A stretch of DNA of 64,000 bases from Phalacrocorax aristotelis (lineage: Eukaryota; Chordata; Aves; Suliformes; Phalacrocoracidae): positions 22,112,975 through 22,176,974 of the forward strand of contig NC_134283.1 of assembly GCF_949628215.1 (NCBI RefSeq), written 5' to 3'. Positions 28,401 through 38,114 of this stretch are shown piece by piece (within the stretch, counting starts at the first letter, position 1; the number at the start of each line of letters is the position of its first letter). The position numbers and the translations under genes are program-made. Below the pieces are notes generated by a model that saw nothing but the letters and a program-made list of their open reading frames with translations, searched no databases and was not told where the DNA came from.

Positions 28401-31400
28401 TTAAAACACAAGGCTCGATTGCCCTTCACAGTGAAAGTAATGATTGTCTACTTTAATGCCTTAAATATAGTCTCCTGAAGGCTAAAGCAAGCTAAATGGT
28501 CATTGGAATTTCAGCTAGAAGTTACTATATTTAGTGTTAGGTAGCAATGTGCTACACATGCTGATGTCCTTAAAGTCCTCTAGGAGAGAATAAAAGCTTC
28601 ATTTTACAGGCTGAGGAAGGAAGCACAGATAAAGCAACTTCACTCCAGCTGCTCTAAGTTGCTCAGTGGATAAATAAGAGTAGTATTTGTTTGGTAGGCA
28701 AGGCTGCCTCTCAGCTTCCTGCTGCAGTGCTTGCAGCAATAAATTCGTGAGGTCTTTGTCCAGTAGATATTGTTTGAGTGTTAAAGCTTCACCTTAAGTA
28801 GGCTCATATCAGAAGATGCAGCACTCTTTCCTTTGTATGGAAGGACTCAAATGCTGGGCATTGCTAAAAGCAGGAAACTTCATTCACGTTCTCCAGATGA
28901 CCCAATAGATGAATGGTTATTAATATGTCCTTTAGCTTTGACATCAAAATGTTTTGGCTGTCTTGGACATTTGTCTATGCCCTTATAGGAGGAGCAGTGG
29001 AAAGAACTTGCAAGCTCTAAAATTTGGTTAAAACTCTTTCTTCAGTGTAAAAAGCCAACTGATCCGCTGCATGGATTTGCAAAGTTGATTTCCTGCTAAC
29101 ACCACTTCTCACACCCAAGACCCTTAAAGTCAAGGAAACTGACCTGAGAGTTGTGAGAGGTGCTTGCTTTTTCTGAGTAGAGGGCTCCAGTTAATCTATT
29201 AACAAAGTAAGATAGTCTTTAGAGTCCTACTTAAAAGCTCATGTTGCAATTTATCCTGCAGACTGAGGATATCAGACTTGAACCAGAACTGTATGAGGCT
29301 TGTAAAAGTGACATCAAGAATTACTGCCAAAACGTGCCCTATGGCAATGCTCAGGTAATGGATTTTATTAATATTTGTTTAATTTGTACTTCCCCTTCAG
29401 AAAACCTTTTAAGAACACTTTTGCCCCTGTGAGTGCAGCATTAGATTTTCATTTTGATACCACTGAAATCTTCCATTAGTATTTTAGAGCATTGTTTCTC
29501 CCCTGCCCCACTGGTTCACAAGCACTAATACTGGGTGAATGCAATGCCATGAGCAGTTTGTTCTTCAGGTAATGCTAGTTTTAAGCTATTAGCAGCTGCT
29601 TACTGCAAATGTTGCTAAAGGTTTCTTAGGTGTAACATCTGCAAGAGGAGGTTTGGGGTTTTGGTGTAAGTCTCATTAAATCTTTAAGAAAAGATGAGCT
29701 TAAAGCAAGTCCAGGAAATCAGCACTGATAACTTTTATAAAATCTAGGCGTTGGGAGCTTAACTACACCAATCAGGTGAAGATAGCTGTTAGGGGAACAT
29801 GTAGCTCTGTGTTTTAGGCAGCAAGTAACAGAATCATATCGAAGTTGTTGTGGTTGTAATAATACTGTGTTGTAGATGATTGAATGCCTGAAAGAAATCA
29901 AGAAGCAGTTGAGTACCCGGTGCCACCAGAAGGTGTTTAAACTACAGGAGACAGAGATGATGGACCCAGAACTGGACTACACGCTCATGAGAGTCTGCAA
30001 GCAGATGATCAAGGTAATGGTAGAGGGCTGATTTAAGAGGGTGACGTTGGGGTATAAGAGTTCTGTTGGTTTTGAGCTTCCCATAAAGGCTTGTTACAAG
30101 ACTGCTGTGTTGTTTCAGAGGTATGATTACTTTTTTGCAAAGTAATCAGTTTCTTAACTGTAAATCAGTCTGAGGTTTCTTCAGGGCTTTTCTGTTTCAA
30201 CTTTACTTCCTCTAAATACGTTATCAAAACCTGTGCACTAATAAATTTTTCCCAAATGAACCATAGAATCATAGAATCGTTAAGGTTGGAAAAGACCCTT
30301 AAGATCATCAAGTCCAACCACTAACCTATCACTGCCAAGTCCACCACTAAACCATATCCTCAAGCACCACATCTACCCTTCTTTTAAATACCTCCAGGGA
30401 TGGAGACTCCACCACCTCCCTGAGCAGCCTGTTCCAATGTCTGACAACCCTTTTGGTGAAGAAGTTTTTCCTAACATCCTATCTAAACTTCCCCTGGCAC
30501 AGCTTGAGGCCATTTCCTCTCGTCCTATTGCTTGTTACTAGGGAGAAGAGACCGACCCCCGCCTCGCTACAACCTCCTTTCAGGTAGTTGTAGAGAGTGA
30601 TAAGGACTCCCCTCAGCCTCTTCTTCTCCAGGCTAAACAACCCCAGCTTCCTCAGCCACTCCTCATAAGACTTGTTCTCTAGACCCTTCACCAACTTTGC
30701 CGCCCTTCTTTGGACATGCTCCACCACCTCAATGTTATTCTTGAAGTGAGGGGGCTCAAAACTGCACACAGTGCTTGAGGTGCGGCCTCACCAGTGCTGA
30801 GTACAGGGGCGCTACCACCTCCCTGCTCCTGCTGGCCACACTGTTCCTGATACAAGCCAGGATGCCATTGGCCTTCTTGGCCACCTGAGCACACTGCTGG
30901 CTCATGTTCAGCCAGCTGTCAACCAACGTGCCCAGGTCCTTTTCCACCAGGTAGCTCTCCAGCCACTCCTCCCCAAGCCTGTAGCGTTGCATGGGGTTGT
31001 TGTGACCCAAGTACAGGACCTGGCACTTAGCCAATGGTATAAGATTCAACAAGACTCCGGCCCAACAATCCAGCCTGTCCAGGTTCCTCTGTAGGGCCTT
31101 CCTGCCCTCCAGCAGATCGACACTTCCACCCAGCTTGGTGTCATCTGCAAACTTGCTGAGGGTGCACTCAATCCTCTCATCCAGATCATCAGTGAAGATA
31201 TTGAACAGGACCAGTCCCAACACTGAGCCCTGGGGAACACCACTCATGACTGGCCGCCAACTGGATTTGACTCCATCACGACTTTCTGGGCTTGGCCATC
31301 CAGCTAGTTTTTAACCCAGTGCAGAGTGCACTTGTCCAAGCTGTGAGCAGCCAGCTTCTCCAGGAGAATGCTGTGGGAGACAGTGTCAAAGGCCTTACTG

Positions 31401-34400
31401 AAGTCCAAGTAGACAACGTCCACAGCCTTCCCCTCATCCACTAAGCGGGTCACCTTATCATAGAAGGAGACCAGGTTAGTGAGGCAGGACTTCCCTTTCA
31501 TAAACCCATGCTGGCTGAGCCCGATCCCCTGGTTGTCCTGTATGTGCTACATAATGGCATTCAAGATGATCTGCTCCATGACCTTTCCCAGCACCGAGGT
31601 CAGGCTGACAGGCCTGTAGTTCCCGAGATCCTCCTTCCGACCATTCTTGTAGATGGGCGTCACATTCACTAGTTTCCAGTCATCTGGGACCTCCCCACTT
31701 GACCATGACTGCTGATAAATGATGGAGAGTGGCTTGGCGAGCTCCTCTGCCAGCTCCCTCATTATCCTTGGGTGGATCCCATCCGGCCCCATGGACTTGT
31801 GAACATCGAGGTGAAGGAGCGGGTCGGTGACTGCCACCTCTTCAACAACTGGGACTTCATTCTGCATACTAGCTCCATTTCCCAGCCCAGGGGCCTGACA
31901 ACCCTGAGGATGACCAGTCTGACTATTAAAGACTGAGGCAAAGAAAGAATTAAGTACCTCAGCCGTCTCCTCATCTTTCATGGCAAGGTTAACTTCTGCA
32001 TCCAACAAACGAGGGAGATCCGCCATCAGAATTGAGGAGGAAGTCTGTGCTGAGGCTTCTGATACAGTTTTCATCCAGTTTGTTTGGATTTGGATTGGCT
32101 TTTAGCAAAGGTGAAGGAGTTACGACTACAGAGAAGAGTTGACATCTTCAGTTCACTGCTGACCTGGTGCATGCAGGCTTTCATCAAACTGATAGAGCTG
32201 GCAAAATCATGCAAAACTTAGAAATGCTGGCTTAAAGTTGGTATTGCATGGAAAGCAGCAGTAAATGTGAATACTAGACACTCTTGCATAGTAGCTAGAA
32301 TTGCAAGCCCTGAATCACTAATATGTGTGGTCTGTATGCAATACCCTGAGTCCATATTGTGGCCAAAGCAGAACATCTTGAGAATTTATCACTTTCCGGT
32401 ACAAGACTCATGCTTTTAAAAAAAGACCTGTAATCTCACCAAAACAGTGAGGATTAGAAAATGCAACAACCTTATCTTACACCCACAGACTTAGTTTCTA
32501 CCAAAAGGAATAAGTACCTTGGTCTGAATTTTGGGTAAGATGGCTCATTTTTGACTAATTCAGGACAAGAATGGGCAAATGAGTATCAGTGAGCTGTTCT
32601 CTGCTTTTTCACTCTGTATCGTCTTACTTTGTCCGAAGCATTACTAATGACTTCTTTACCTTTCACTTTGTCCAGACAGCATTTATGCTGAACAGCAGTA
32701 TGTGTGTAGAGTTAAGATTCCCCTTTTAGTTTCTGAAATAAAGGGGATCGAAAGTATTTGGGTATGAGATCTAATTTGGTGGGTATTTCATGCCAAGTGT
32801 GCTGTAACTTAAGAGTAGAAAATAAAGGCAAATGGCTTTTGGTACTGCCAACACAAGCTGGTGCCTAGAAGCCAGTCAAGGCTGTACAGCTCAGTGCTCA
32901 CTCCATAAGTGAAGATATTTGTGCCCATAGGCAATTTAGAGAGTAGCACTGTTCTTTTTAGTAGGAGGTATTGGGGCTAGAGAGTGTGTCTGTATATCTC
33001 TTGGGTTGGGTAGGTAGTTATTCTCCTCCATGAATATAATTGGGTGGTTTTTTTCAAGTGCTTAGAGTTGAAACTTGTGGTTTTGGGGTTTTTTTGTAGC
33101 GGTTTTGTCCAGAGGCAGACTCAAAAAATATGTTGCAGTGTTTGAAACAAAACAAGAACAGTGAAGTGATGGATCCTAAATGCAAGCAAATGATTACCAA
33201 GCGCCAGATTACACAGAACACAGGTATCCTTTTCTGAAAAGAACTTAACTTCTCTGTCTGAGCTGTTGAATGGTCTGCATGGCTGAAAAAACATTCGCTT
33301 TGTCTTATTCTCCTTCGTGGTTGTCAATGCACACACTGACTTCATTCAGTCAAGTTCTTGAGAGTCAGCATGCACTATTGGATCCACTTTATTCCTGAAG
33401 TTAAAATTCTGTTGTGAAAAAAACACTGTTTTCCCCCCGAATTAAATTCGTTGGTGGTACAATGTCATCCAGGAAATTTCTGTCAGATTTGAGTGTTATG
33501 TTCTGTGATCTGAAGAGATGTGTATTTTAATGAAGTTCTGTCATCTTTCCTGGATAGATTACCGCTTAAATCCAGTGCTCAGGAAGGCGTGCAAAGCAGA
33601 CATACCAAAATTCTGCCAAAATATCCTGAATAGGGCCAAGGATGATACAGAGTTGGAAGGACAAGTCATCTCATGTCTGAAGCTGAAATATGCAGACCAG
33701 GTGAGTAGAGCTGGTGCATGCAAATGAGAAACTGCGCAGGATTATGCTGAGCAGCAGTCATTGAATAACAAATCAACCTTGGGCCTGTGGTGTGTTCAAT
33801 GCACATAACAGACAGTATGCAAATGAGCTTTTATGCTCCTGTACAAGTATTACAGAATACACAGGTTAAAATGCAAGGCGATTGATTTATGAAAATAAAG
33901 GTCATTGAGTGGGTTAATGACTTTTTCCGCTTAATAGCGTCTCTCTCCAGACTGCGAGGACCAAATTCGAGTGATAATCCAGGAATCGGCTCTTGATTAT
34001 CGGCTGGATCCCCAACTTCAGATGCACTGTTCTGAAGAGGTAGGAGAAGTAGCTGAGCAGCTACATTTTCACAATGAAACCTCCCTTCATGAAACAGATT
34101 TTTGTTTCTTAAAACATGAACTATCCTGAGAACTAAAACAAAACCCCCTTTCAACTGCTTTGAGCTAGTCAGGTTCTGTCTTGTGAGTCTTGTCCGGTGT
34201 GCAAGAATCAGTTTCCTGGGTAGTGATAATAGACAGTTGTGGTTTTTTTTTTTATCTGGGATCTCATCAGTACTAGTGAGTATGAGAAAAATACTGCTTT
34301 TCTGTTGAGGGGAAAAAAGTGTGCTAGTTCTCTGGTCTTGTCAACCACCTTAACTGGAATACAGTCAGATTTTGAGCTTTCACTTTTGATAGCTGAATCA

Positions 34401-37400
34401 GCCATGTCTCAAGTACTTCTTATTTTATATCTTGTCTGTTTCTATGCTGTTTTCCTCCCTGCTTTCCTCTCAGTACGGTAATATTGACTTCTTGCTGTTG
34501 GGTTTCAATGGGTATGCATATTGCATGAGCCAGGCTGCATTTGGCTCTGGGAATTTGGGAGGGGAATGTGTATCATCGTGTGTTCTCTAGCTGCACCCTG
34601 TGATGAACTAATGTATTGAGAGATAAATGTGCAGAATAATTGTTGTGAACTACTTTATGTTCAAATACATTTTTCAAAACAGATTTCCAGCTTGTGTGCG
34701 GAGGAAGCAGCAGCTCAAGAGCAGACTGGGCAGGTGGAAGAATGTCTGAAAGTGAACCTATTGAAAATAAAAACTGAAATGTGCAAGAAGGTAAAGAAAA
34801 TAAATTTAATGTGGTCTAAAAGGCATCCCATACCTGCAGAAGCTGGTTATTTTTTCCAGATCACAGCCCAGGCCATGTTCTAGCTAGTATGAAGCCAGAG
34901 CTCTGCAAATTTCCTTACACATCTCAGTTCTGGCCTGCAGTGATTCAATTCAGTTTCAGTTTGCTAGTGAAAATTGTCGGCAATGTTTCCTTTCAGTTCC
35001 AGGCTTCAATCCTTTATTGATTACAGTTGCCAAAGTTCCTGGCTACTGATCTGTTTTCGGTTGCTGTCTCCCATTGCAGGCTTCCTGAGTGCTGTGTATG
35101 GCCTAGGCACTGGCAATTGTCAGGGGCTGTGCGAGATGTCCCTGTAGCTATGGCACCTTATTTCAGTTCTTACTGAAGTAACCTTGGCATATTGACTTTT
35201 TATTTCAGATTAATGTGGGTACTTTAATGACCATATCTATTGTAACCCTTATAAACCAGGACATTTGATCCAGCCTAAACCAGCATTCATAGCCCATCCA
35301 GGGAGCATGGTGTTTGCTCATGATTTTGGATTTAAAAAGATGATGCACCTCTCAGCAACATCAAGCAGTATGAGTTTTGTTCGCTCCCCTTTTTTTGAGA
35401 TGTACTTGTAACTTCCCTCTCCCCAGGAAGTGCTCAACATGCTGAAAGAAAGCAAAGCAGATATATTTGTTGACCCAGTGCTCCACACGGCCTGTGCCCT
35501 AGACATCAAACACCACTGTGCTGCTATTCCACCAGGGAGAGGACGCCGTAAGTGCTTGTGCTTTACTTGTATAACCTCTCAGTCCTCTAGGCCTTAATGC
35601 TGGTAACAGAATGCAGCTTGTCTTAAGTACTAGATTTTTCCACCAGTCCTTTTTGGGTAATGAAGGTGAATGGCTGCAGAGGTGGTAGGTGCCACAAGAT
35701 GATGTCTGTCAAGAAGTCTTTCCATGTGTCCAAGGTGGGACCAGTTCTTCAAACCTGATATAATATCCTTGCAGCCTTATCTGCAAATTTAATGAGTGTA
35801 TTTCATATTCCATTATTCATATGATTACTGACAATAATGTGTGATACTGGATCTGTAACCCTTCTGTAAAATCCCTTCTCAGTTAAATCCTGTTTAAAAC
35901 AAGGTCTTAATACACATGGACCAAAGTATGTGGACTCATCTTTCAGTGAGGTTTATCTCCCACCCTGTATCAGCTTCACACAGGATGCAGCTCCTAAGCT
36001 TACTTATGACAGTGTTATATCAGACTGCTTCAAAAGCTTCCCTGAAACTAAGCTGCTTCTCTTACAGAAGCAAATCAATTTGGTTTCACAAGATTCATTC
36101 TTAGTTAATTCCCTTGGTCCTTCTTTCTTTATGTCAGTCTTTGTCCATGGCTGGCTTCTTTGTTTCAGAATTTTTGACAGACAAAATTAAACTGAAGTCC
36201 TTTGATCCTCTCTTTCTTCTCTGCTTAAATATACCAGTTTTTTCTTTTTCAGTATTACAGAGGGTAGGTAATCTTTACTGTATTTTCTAAGTTCACATAG
36301 CAGTGAAAGGCTTTGAGACTTCATTAACACTTCCAAGTCCCCTAAGACTGAGTTCGTCAGGTTCAGACCACTTGAAATGTCATTTATTTAAGTATTTCCT
36401 AACCCACTCTTCTGTTTGAGGTCAAACTCTTGCACTTTCTTCTGCTATTATGTCAGCTAGCTGTATAGTATGTATGGCTGTTTAAGGGAAGGTAGTGGGG
36501 GAAAAAGTGCTGAACTTTGCCATCTTTCTGAGTTTATCTGACATTAAAAATAGCAGCCAAGTATTTTCCCCGATCATTATCTTTCGTGCTGGTTACTGAA
36601 TGCTTTTCTGAAATTCTGGATATCCTTTATTTATTCCTGTTTTGTCATAATTCTTTGGATGTGTGTTCTGACATGTTTGCACTGAAGGTATGCACAAGTC
36701 TGTAGCTTAGAGAGGGATATGCCTCAGTGTTTGAACTGACAGTTGTGCTTAAAAAGTCTGGAGTTTAAAGTGTGCAGACTTTTTGCTGTGAACAAAATAA
36801 CTCTTCACTGCAAAGCAGAAAGCATCTAATTAGGCATTATTCAAGTAAGGCAGTATAAGTATAAAATGTTATAAGTGTCTCATATGAGCATATAAAAGAG
36901 CTTATGAATTAGCCAAAGCACTCTGTAGGCACCCAGAACATTGTGATCCCATTTCCTTTGCACAGGACTGTGAAAACCCAGGAAGTTAAACCTTTCCAAA
37001 ACATTTTGTTGACCAAAAGAAACTCCTAAGAAGCCTAAGGAGATACACTGTGTGTTTTCCTGAGCTGAATTTGATCTTCACTCTCTCTAAAGGGTAGTGG
37101 TACAGAATTTAGAGTATAGCTCACTGAAGATGCAAATTTATAAGACTTTATAAAATCTCATGTAAATCACATGAATTACATCTTGGGATATGCACTGTAA
37201 TTTCTTCTTGGAAATCAAAATTCCTTGCACTTCAAAATGCAATATTGATCATGAATCTTGGCTAGTCTGTTTAGAAAGCTATATAACAGCCTTTAGTAGT
37301 ATTGAAGCGTCCCTTTCCAGCAGCCTTTCCACAGCATGTTCTTGAAGCCACTGTTTCTGTTTTGTAACACCATCTTCTTTGCATTACAGAAATGTCATGC

Positions 37401-38114
37401 TTAATGGAAGCTCTGGAAGATAAGCGTGTGAGGTTGCAGCCTGAATGCAAGAAACGCCTTAATGATCGTATTGAAATGTGGAGCTATGCTGCAAAGGTGA
37501 ATATGTAATGGTTAATATGAATATGTAAAGGATCTCCGTAAACAACTTCCTTGTTTTGTACTTCAACTGTAATGAAATTCTTGTCTCCAAAGTTCAGGAT
37601 TTTGAGTTTGGCCCATAAAAATTAAAATGGGGTCTCCTTTTCTGATCTTGTATATCTTGTTGTCTCAGTGTCTGGGATGTATCCTCAACAGTGCAGAATT
37701 AAACTGTCTTTTACGCACACAGGGCCTGGTCTCCTGTAGAGAAGGTCTGGGGCAATATTACAAAGCTGCCTCCTGAGCAGCTGTTCCTTCAGATGAATCA
37801 TTGCAGGCCTACTTGTTTGTGGTTCAGGCCAAGCCTGACTATGACAGGAGTCAATAGCAGTACCAGAGACTAAACCTCATAAATGCCAAGGCTAAAGTTT
37901 GTATGGAAAGTGCAGCTTGGCTCATTTATTCCCTTCTCACTTCCAGGTTGCCCCAGCAGAAGGCTTTTCTGACCTTGCCATGCAAGTCATGACCTCTCCG
38001 TCCAAGAATTATATACTGTCTGTAATCACGGTTGGCATCTGTGTACTCTTCCTCATTGGCCTGATGTGTGGACGCATCACTAAGCGGGTGACAAGAGAGC
38101 TCAAGGACAGGTAG
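1262..38114 (+). CDS. GLG1: GLG1 (Golgi glycoprotein 1 / MG-160 / CFR / ESL-1), 3' part, 23 coding exons
   Basis: Joined exons 1262-1477, 8033-8236, 8855-8926, 11178-11361, 13186-13400, 19443-19564, 20223-20324, 22238-22391, 24036-24173, 25005-25091, 25976-26038, 26717-26830, 27207-27295, 28175-28292, 29262-29354, 29876-30013, 33100-33223, 33558-33700, 33938-34039, 34683-34790, 35427-35547, 37390-37496 and 37947-38114 give 2982 nt, 993 residues plus TAG, with every junction GT-AG and in phase. The product is tandem Cys-rich GLG1 repeats with motifs such as LxPxLxxxC, four N-glycosylation sequons (fragment residues 24 NIT, 395 NET, 491 NLT, 600 NDT), one membrane span (about 960-980) and a basic tail ending KDR. 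Known for the family: a type I Golgi membrane sialoglycoprotein that binds FGFs and E-selectin and affects growth-factor trafficking. Vertebrate GLG1 is about 1140-1180 residues from memory, so about 150-190 N-terminal residues, including the signal peptide, lie left of the window. Identification rests on close match to remembered GLG1; no search was run. Confidence 0.97.
1478..8032 (+). other. GLG1: GLG1 intron, 6.5 kb
   Basis: This stretch has no supported exon, RNA gene or recognised transposon. Homopolymer runs include T9G10 at 2342-2360 and a G9 run near 4777. Open frames are short, lack homology that I recognise and lie on both strands, as expected of noncoding DNA. Confidence 0.7.
8033..8236 (+). 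CDS. GLG1: GLG1 exon (fragment residues 73-140)
   Basis: Encodes [15 protein letters not shown] through DRERFCEN, including [16 protein letters not shown], which is very close to remembered vertebrate GLG1. Phase 0 at both ends; donor AAC|GTGAGT. Confidence 0.97.
8855..8926 (+). CDS. GLG1: GLG1 exon (fragment residues 141-164)
   Basis: A 72-nt exon encoding [16 protein letters not shown] and on to SMSEK. It is one of the smallest exons and symmetric (phase 0-0), so skipping it would keep frame. Donor AAG|GTAGGT. Confidence 0.95.
8927..11177 (+). other. GLG1: GLG1 intron, 2.3 kb
   Basis: I see no exon, RNA gene or clear repeat here. The 3' end has a pyrimidine-rich tract before CTGCAG at 11172-11177. 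Confidence 0.6.
11178..11361 (+). CDS. GLG1: GLG1 exon (fragment residues 165-225, first base of 226)
   Basis: Encodes [20 protein letters not shown] through [10 protein letters not shown]. It ends one base into a Gly codon (phase 1), and the next exon supplies GT. Donor AGAG|GTAAGT. Confidence 0.97.
11362..13185 (+). other. GLG1: GLG1 intron, 1.8 kb
   Basis: I see no supported feature apart from the splice signals. Short open frames occur on both strands without recognisable homology. Confidence 0.6.
13186..13400 (+). CDS. GLG1: GLG1 exon (fragment residues 226-297)
   Basis: Encodes [18 protein letters not shown] through NVGLNCQQA, including [16 protein letters not shown]. It enters in phase 1 and leaves in phase 0. 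Donor GCA|GTAAGA. Confidence 0.97.
14587..14730. repeat. 72-bp direct tandem duplication
   Basis: Two adjacent copies start at 14587 and 14659 with a period of 72 bp. Over the first 66-67 bases I count three substitutions, near 14630-14642 compared with 14702-14711. The near-identity inside otherwise unconstrained intron sequence suggests a fairly recent duplication. Confidence 0.9.
18731..18820. repeat. AT/GT alternating imperfect palindrome
   Basis: A perfect 9-bp inverted repeat, TCCCTTCAT at 18731-18739 and ATGAAGGGA at 18812-18820, flanks about 65 bp of mostly alternating TA, TG and CA steps. The whole unit could fold back as an imperfect hairpin. Confidence 0.7.
19443..19564 (+). CDS. 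GLG1: GLG1 exon (fragment residues 298-337, two bases of 338)
   Basis: Encodes [20 protein letters not shown] through KHIRSGDP and the first two bases of a Met codon (phase 2). Acceptor CTTCCAG; donor AT|GTAGGT. Confidence 0.97.
20223..20324 (+). CDS. GLG1: GLG1 exon (fragment residues 338-371, two bases of 372)
   Basis: Completes Met and encodes [18 protein letters not shown] through YFISRDW, plus AA of a Lys codon. The donor GTGCGT is less common but is required by the reading frame and by the match to GLG1. Confidence 0.95.
20325..22237 (+). other. GLG1: GLG1 intron, 1.9 kb
   Basis: I recognise no feature here beyond the splice sites. Confidence 0.6.
22238..22391 (+). CDS. GLG1: GLG1 exon (fragment residues 372-423)
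   Basis: Encodes [18 protein letters not shown] through YRTEEQGRR, with sequon WNETSE. The repeat motif reads LDT where my recollection of human GLG1 and the sister repeats have L-x-P. Donor AGG|GTAAGA. Confidence 0.97.
22392..24035 (+). other. GLG1: GLG1 intron, 1.6 kb
   Basis: I see no exon or recognisable repeat. The acceptor is TTTGCAG at 24029-24035. Confidence 0.6.
24036..24173 (+). CDS. GLG1: GLG1 exon (fragment residues 424-469)
   Basis: Encodes [19 protein letters not shown] through [10 protein letters not shown], with the repeat motif LDPALQDKC. Phase 0 at both ends; donor CAG|GTACTG. Confidence 0.97.
24174..25004 (+). other. GLG1: GLG1 intron, 0.8 kb
   Basis: Nothing supported beyond the splice sites. 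Confidence 0.6.
25005..25091 (+). CDS. GLG1: GLG1 exon (fragment residues 470-498)
   Basis: Encodes [18 protein letters not shown] through TELESE, with sequon GNLTE. It is 87 nt and phase 0-0. Donor GAG|GTGAGG. Confidence 0.96.
25976..26038 (+). CDS. GLG1: GLG1 exon (fragment residues 499-519)
   Basis: The smallest exon, 63 nt: [17 protein letters not shown] through FCH. It is phase 0-0 with a TTTTCTGCAG acceptor and a GTGAGT donor. The intron before it (25092-25975) shows no other feature. Confidence 0.95.
26717..26830 (+). CDS. GLG1: GLG1 exon (fragment residues 520-557)
   Basis: Encodes [20 protein letters not shown] through GVTHFQL. Phase 0-0; donor CTG|GTAAGC. Confidence 0.97.
27207..27295 (+). 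CDS. GLG1: GLG1 exon (fragment residues 558-586, two bases of 587)
   Basis: Encodes [20 protein letters not shown] through CPNIKK and the AA of a third Lys. The donor sits in an A-run (AAAAA|GTATGT), so the exact boundary is set by the frame into the next exon. Confidence 0.96.
28175..28292 (+). CDS. GLG1: GLG1 exon (fragment residues 587-626)
   Basis: Completes Lys and encodes [20 protein letters not shown] through RVEELEM, with sequon RNDTL. Donor ATG|GTAAAT. Confidence 0.97.
29262..29354 (+). CDS. GLG1: GLG1 exon (fragment residues 627-657)
   Basis: Encodes [20 protein letters not shown] through YGNAQ, with a classic repeat start LEPELYEAC. Phase 0-0; donor CAG|GTAATG. The upstream intron (28293-29261) shows no other feature. 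Confidence 0.97.
29876..30013 (+). CDS. GLG1: GLG1 exon (fragment residues 658-703)
   Basis: Encodes [20 protein letters not shown] through VCKQMIK, with the repeat MDPELDYTL. Phase 0-0; donor AAG|GTAATG. Confidence 0.97.
30264..32105 (-). mobile_element. CR1 LINE, 5'-truncated, antisense in a GLG1 intron
   Basis: Read on the minus strand, this is a chicken-repeat-1 non-LTR retrotransposon. It ends (plus-strand left side, 30264-30280) in the characteristic short ATTCTATG-type CR1 3' repeats. Broken reverse-transcriptase frames run 32074-31547, 31501-31304, 31247-30756 and 30769-30479. They include [17 protein letters not shown], the block [20 protein letters not shown] and the catalytic FADD motif. 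Visible breaks are a stop after LNAIM (at about 31547), a stop after WVKN (at about 31304) and at least two frame changes (31304-31247 and near 30760). There is no endonuclease domain, so it is 5'-truncated as most CR1 copies are. The 5' limit is approximate. It is a dead copy; the family is abundant in birds and reptiles. Confidence 0.95.
30479..32074 (-). pseudogene. CR1 reverse transcriptase, broken
   Basis: This is the coding remnant inside the CR1 element: the RT fingers/palm (GPDGIHP, then NYRPVSL), the YLDF block, the FADDTKL catalytic block and a C-terminal domain ending near [19 protein letters not shown]. Two in-frame stops and two or more frameshifts prevent a full product. No start context or GLG1 splice sites suggest use by the host. 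Confidence 0.9.
33100..33223 (+). CDS. GLG1: GLG1 exon (fragment residues 704-744, first base of 745)
   Basis: Encodes [19 protein letters not shown] through RQITQNT and the G of an Asp codon. The donor reads GTATCCTTTT, which matches the U12-type consensus (see findings). Confidence 0.97.
33558..33700 (+). CDS. GLG1: GLG1 exon (fragment residues 745-792)
   Basis: Completes Asp and encodes [19 protein letters not shown] through LKLKYADQ. Donor CAG|GTGAGT. The preceding intron is 334 nt and has no other feature. Confidence 0.97.
33938..34039 (+). CDS. GLG1: GLG1 exon (fragment residues 793-826)
   Basis: Encodes [20 protein letters not shown] through MHCSEE, with the repeat LDPQLQMHC. Phase 0-0; donor GAG|GTAGGA. 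Confidence 0.97.
34683..34790 (+). CDS. GLG1: GLG1 exon (fragment residues 827-862)
   Basis: Encodes [20 protein letters not shown] through IKTEMCKK. Phase 0-0; donor AAG|GTAAAG. The upstream intron (34040-34682) shows nothing else. Confidence 0.97.
35427..35547 (+). CDS. GLG1: GLG1 exon (fragment residues 863-902, first base of 903)
   Basis: Encodes [20 protein letters not shown] through PPGRGR and the C of a Gln codon. Donor GCC|GTAAGT. The upstream intron (34791-35426) shows nothing else. Confidence 0.97.
35548..37389 (+). other. GLG1: GLG1 intron, 1.8 kb
   Basis: AT-rich, with no recognised exon or repeat. Confidence 0.6.
37390..37496 (+). CDS. GLG1: GLG1 exon (fragment residues 903-938)
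   Basis: Completes Gln and encodes [19 protein letters not shown] through EMWSYAAK, the last Cys-rich repeat. Donor AAG|GTGAAT. Confidence 0.97.
37947..38114 (+). CDS. GLG1: GLG1 last coding exon: stalk, membrane span, cytosolic tail, stop
   Basis: Encodes [20 protein letters not shown], then a hydrophobic span from about YIL to LMCG (fragment residues 960-980), then [13 protein letters not shown] and TAG at 38112-38114. This gives a type I topology with a 13-residue basic cytosolic tail, as known for MG-160. The Golgi-targeting role of this region is family knowledge. Confidence 0.98.
   Translation, partial: VAPAEGFSDLAMQVMTSPSKNYILSVITVGICVLFLIGLMCGRITKRVTRELKDR

Larger units (their letters stand above)
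30014..33099 (+). other. GLG1: GLG1 intron, 3.1 kb, carrying the CR1 element
   Basis: Outside the CR1 insertion (about 30264-32105), I recognise nothing but the splice sites. The acceptor has the T-rich tract TTTTTTTGTAG at 33089-33099. Confidence 0.8.
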
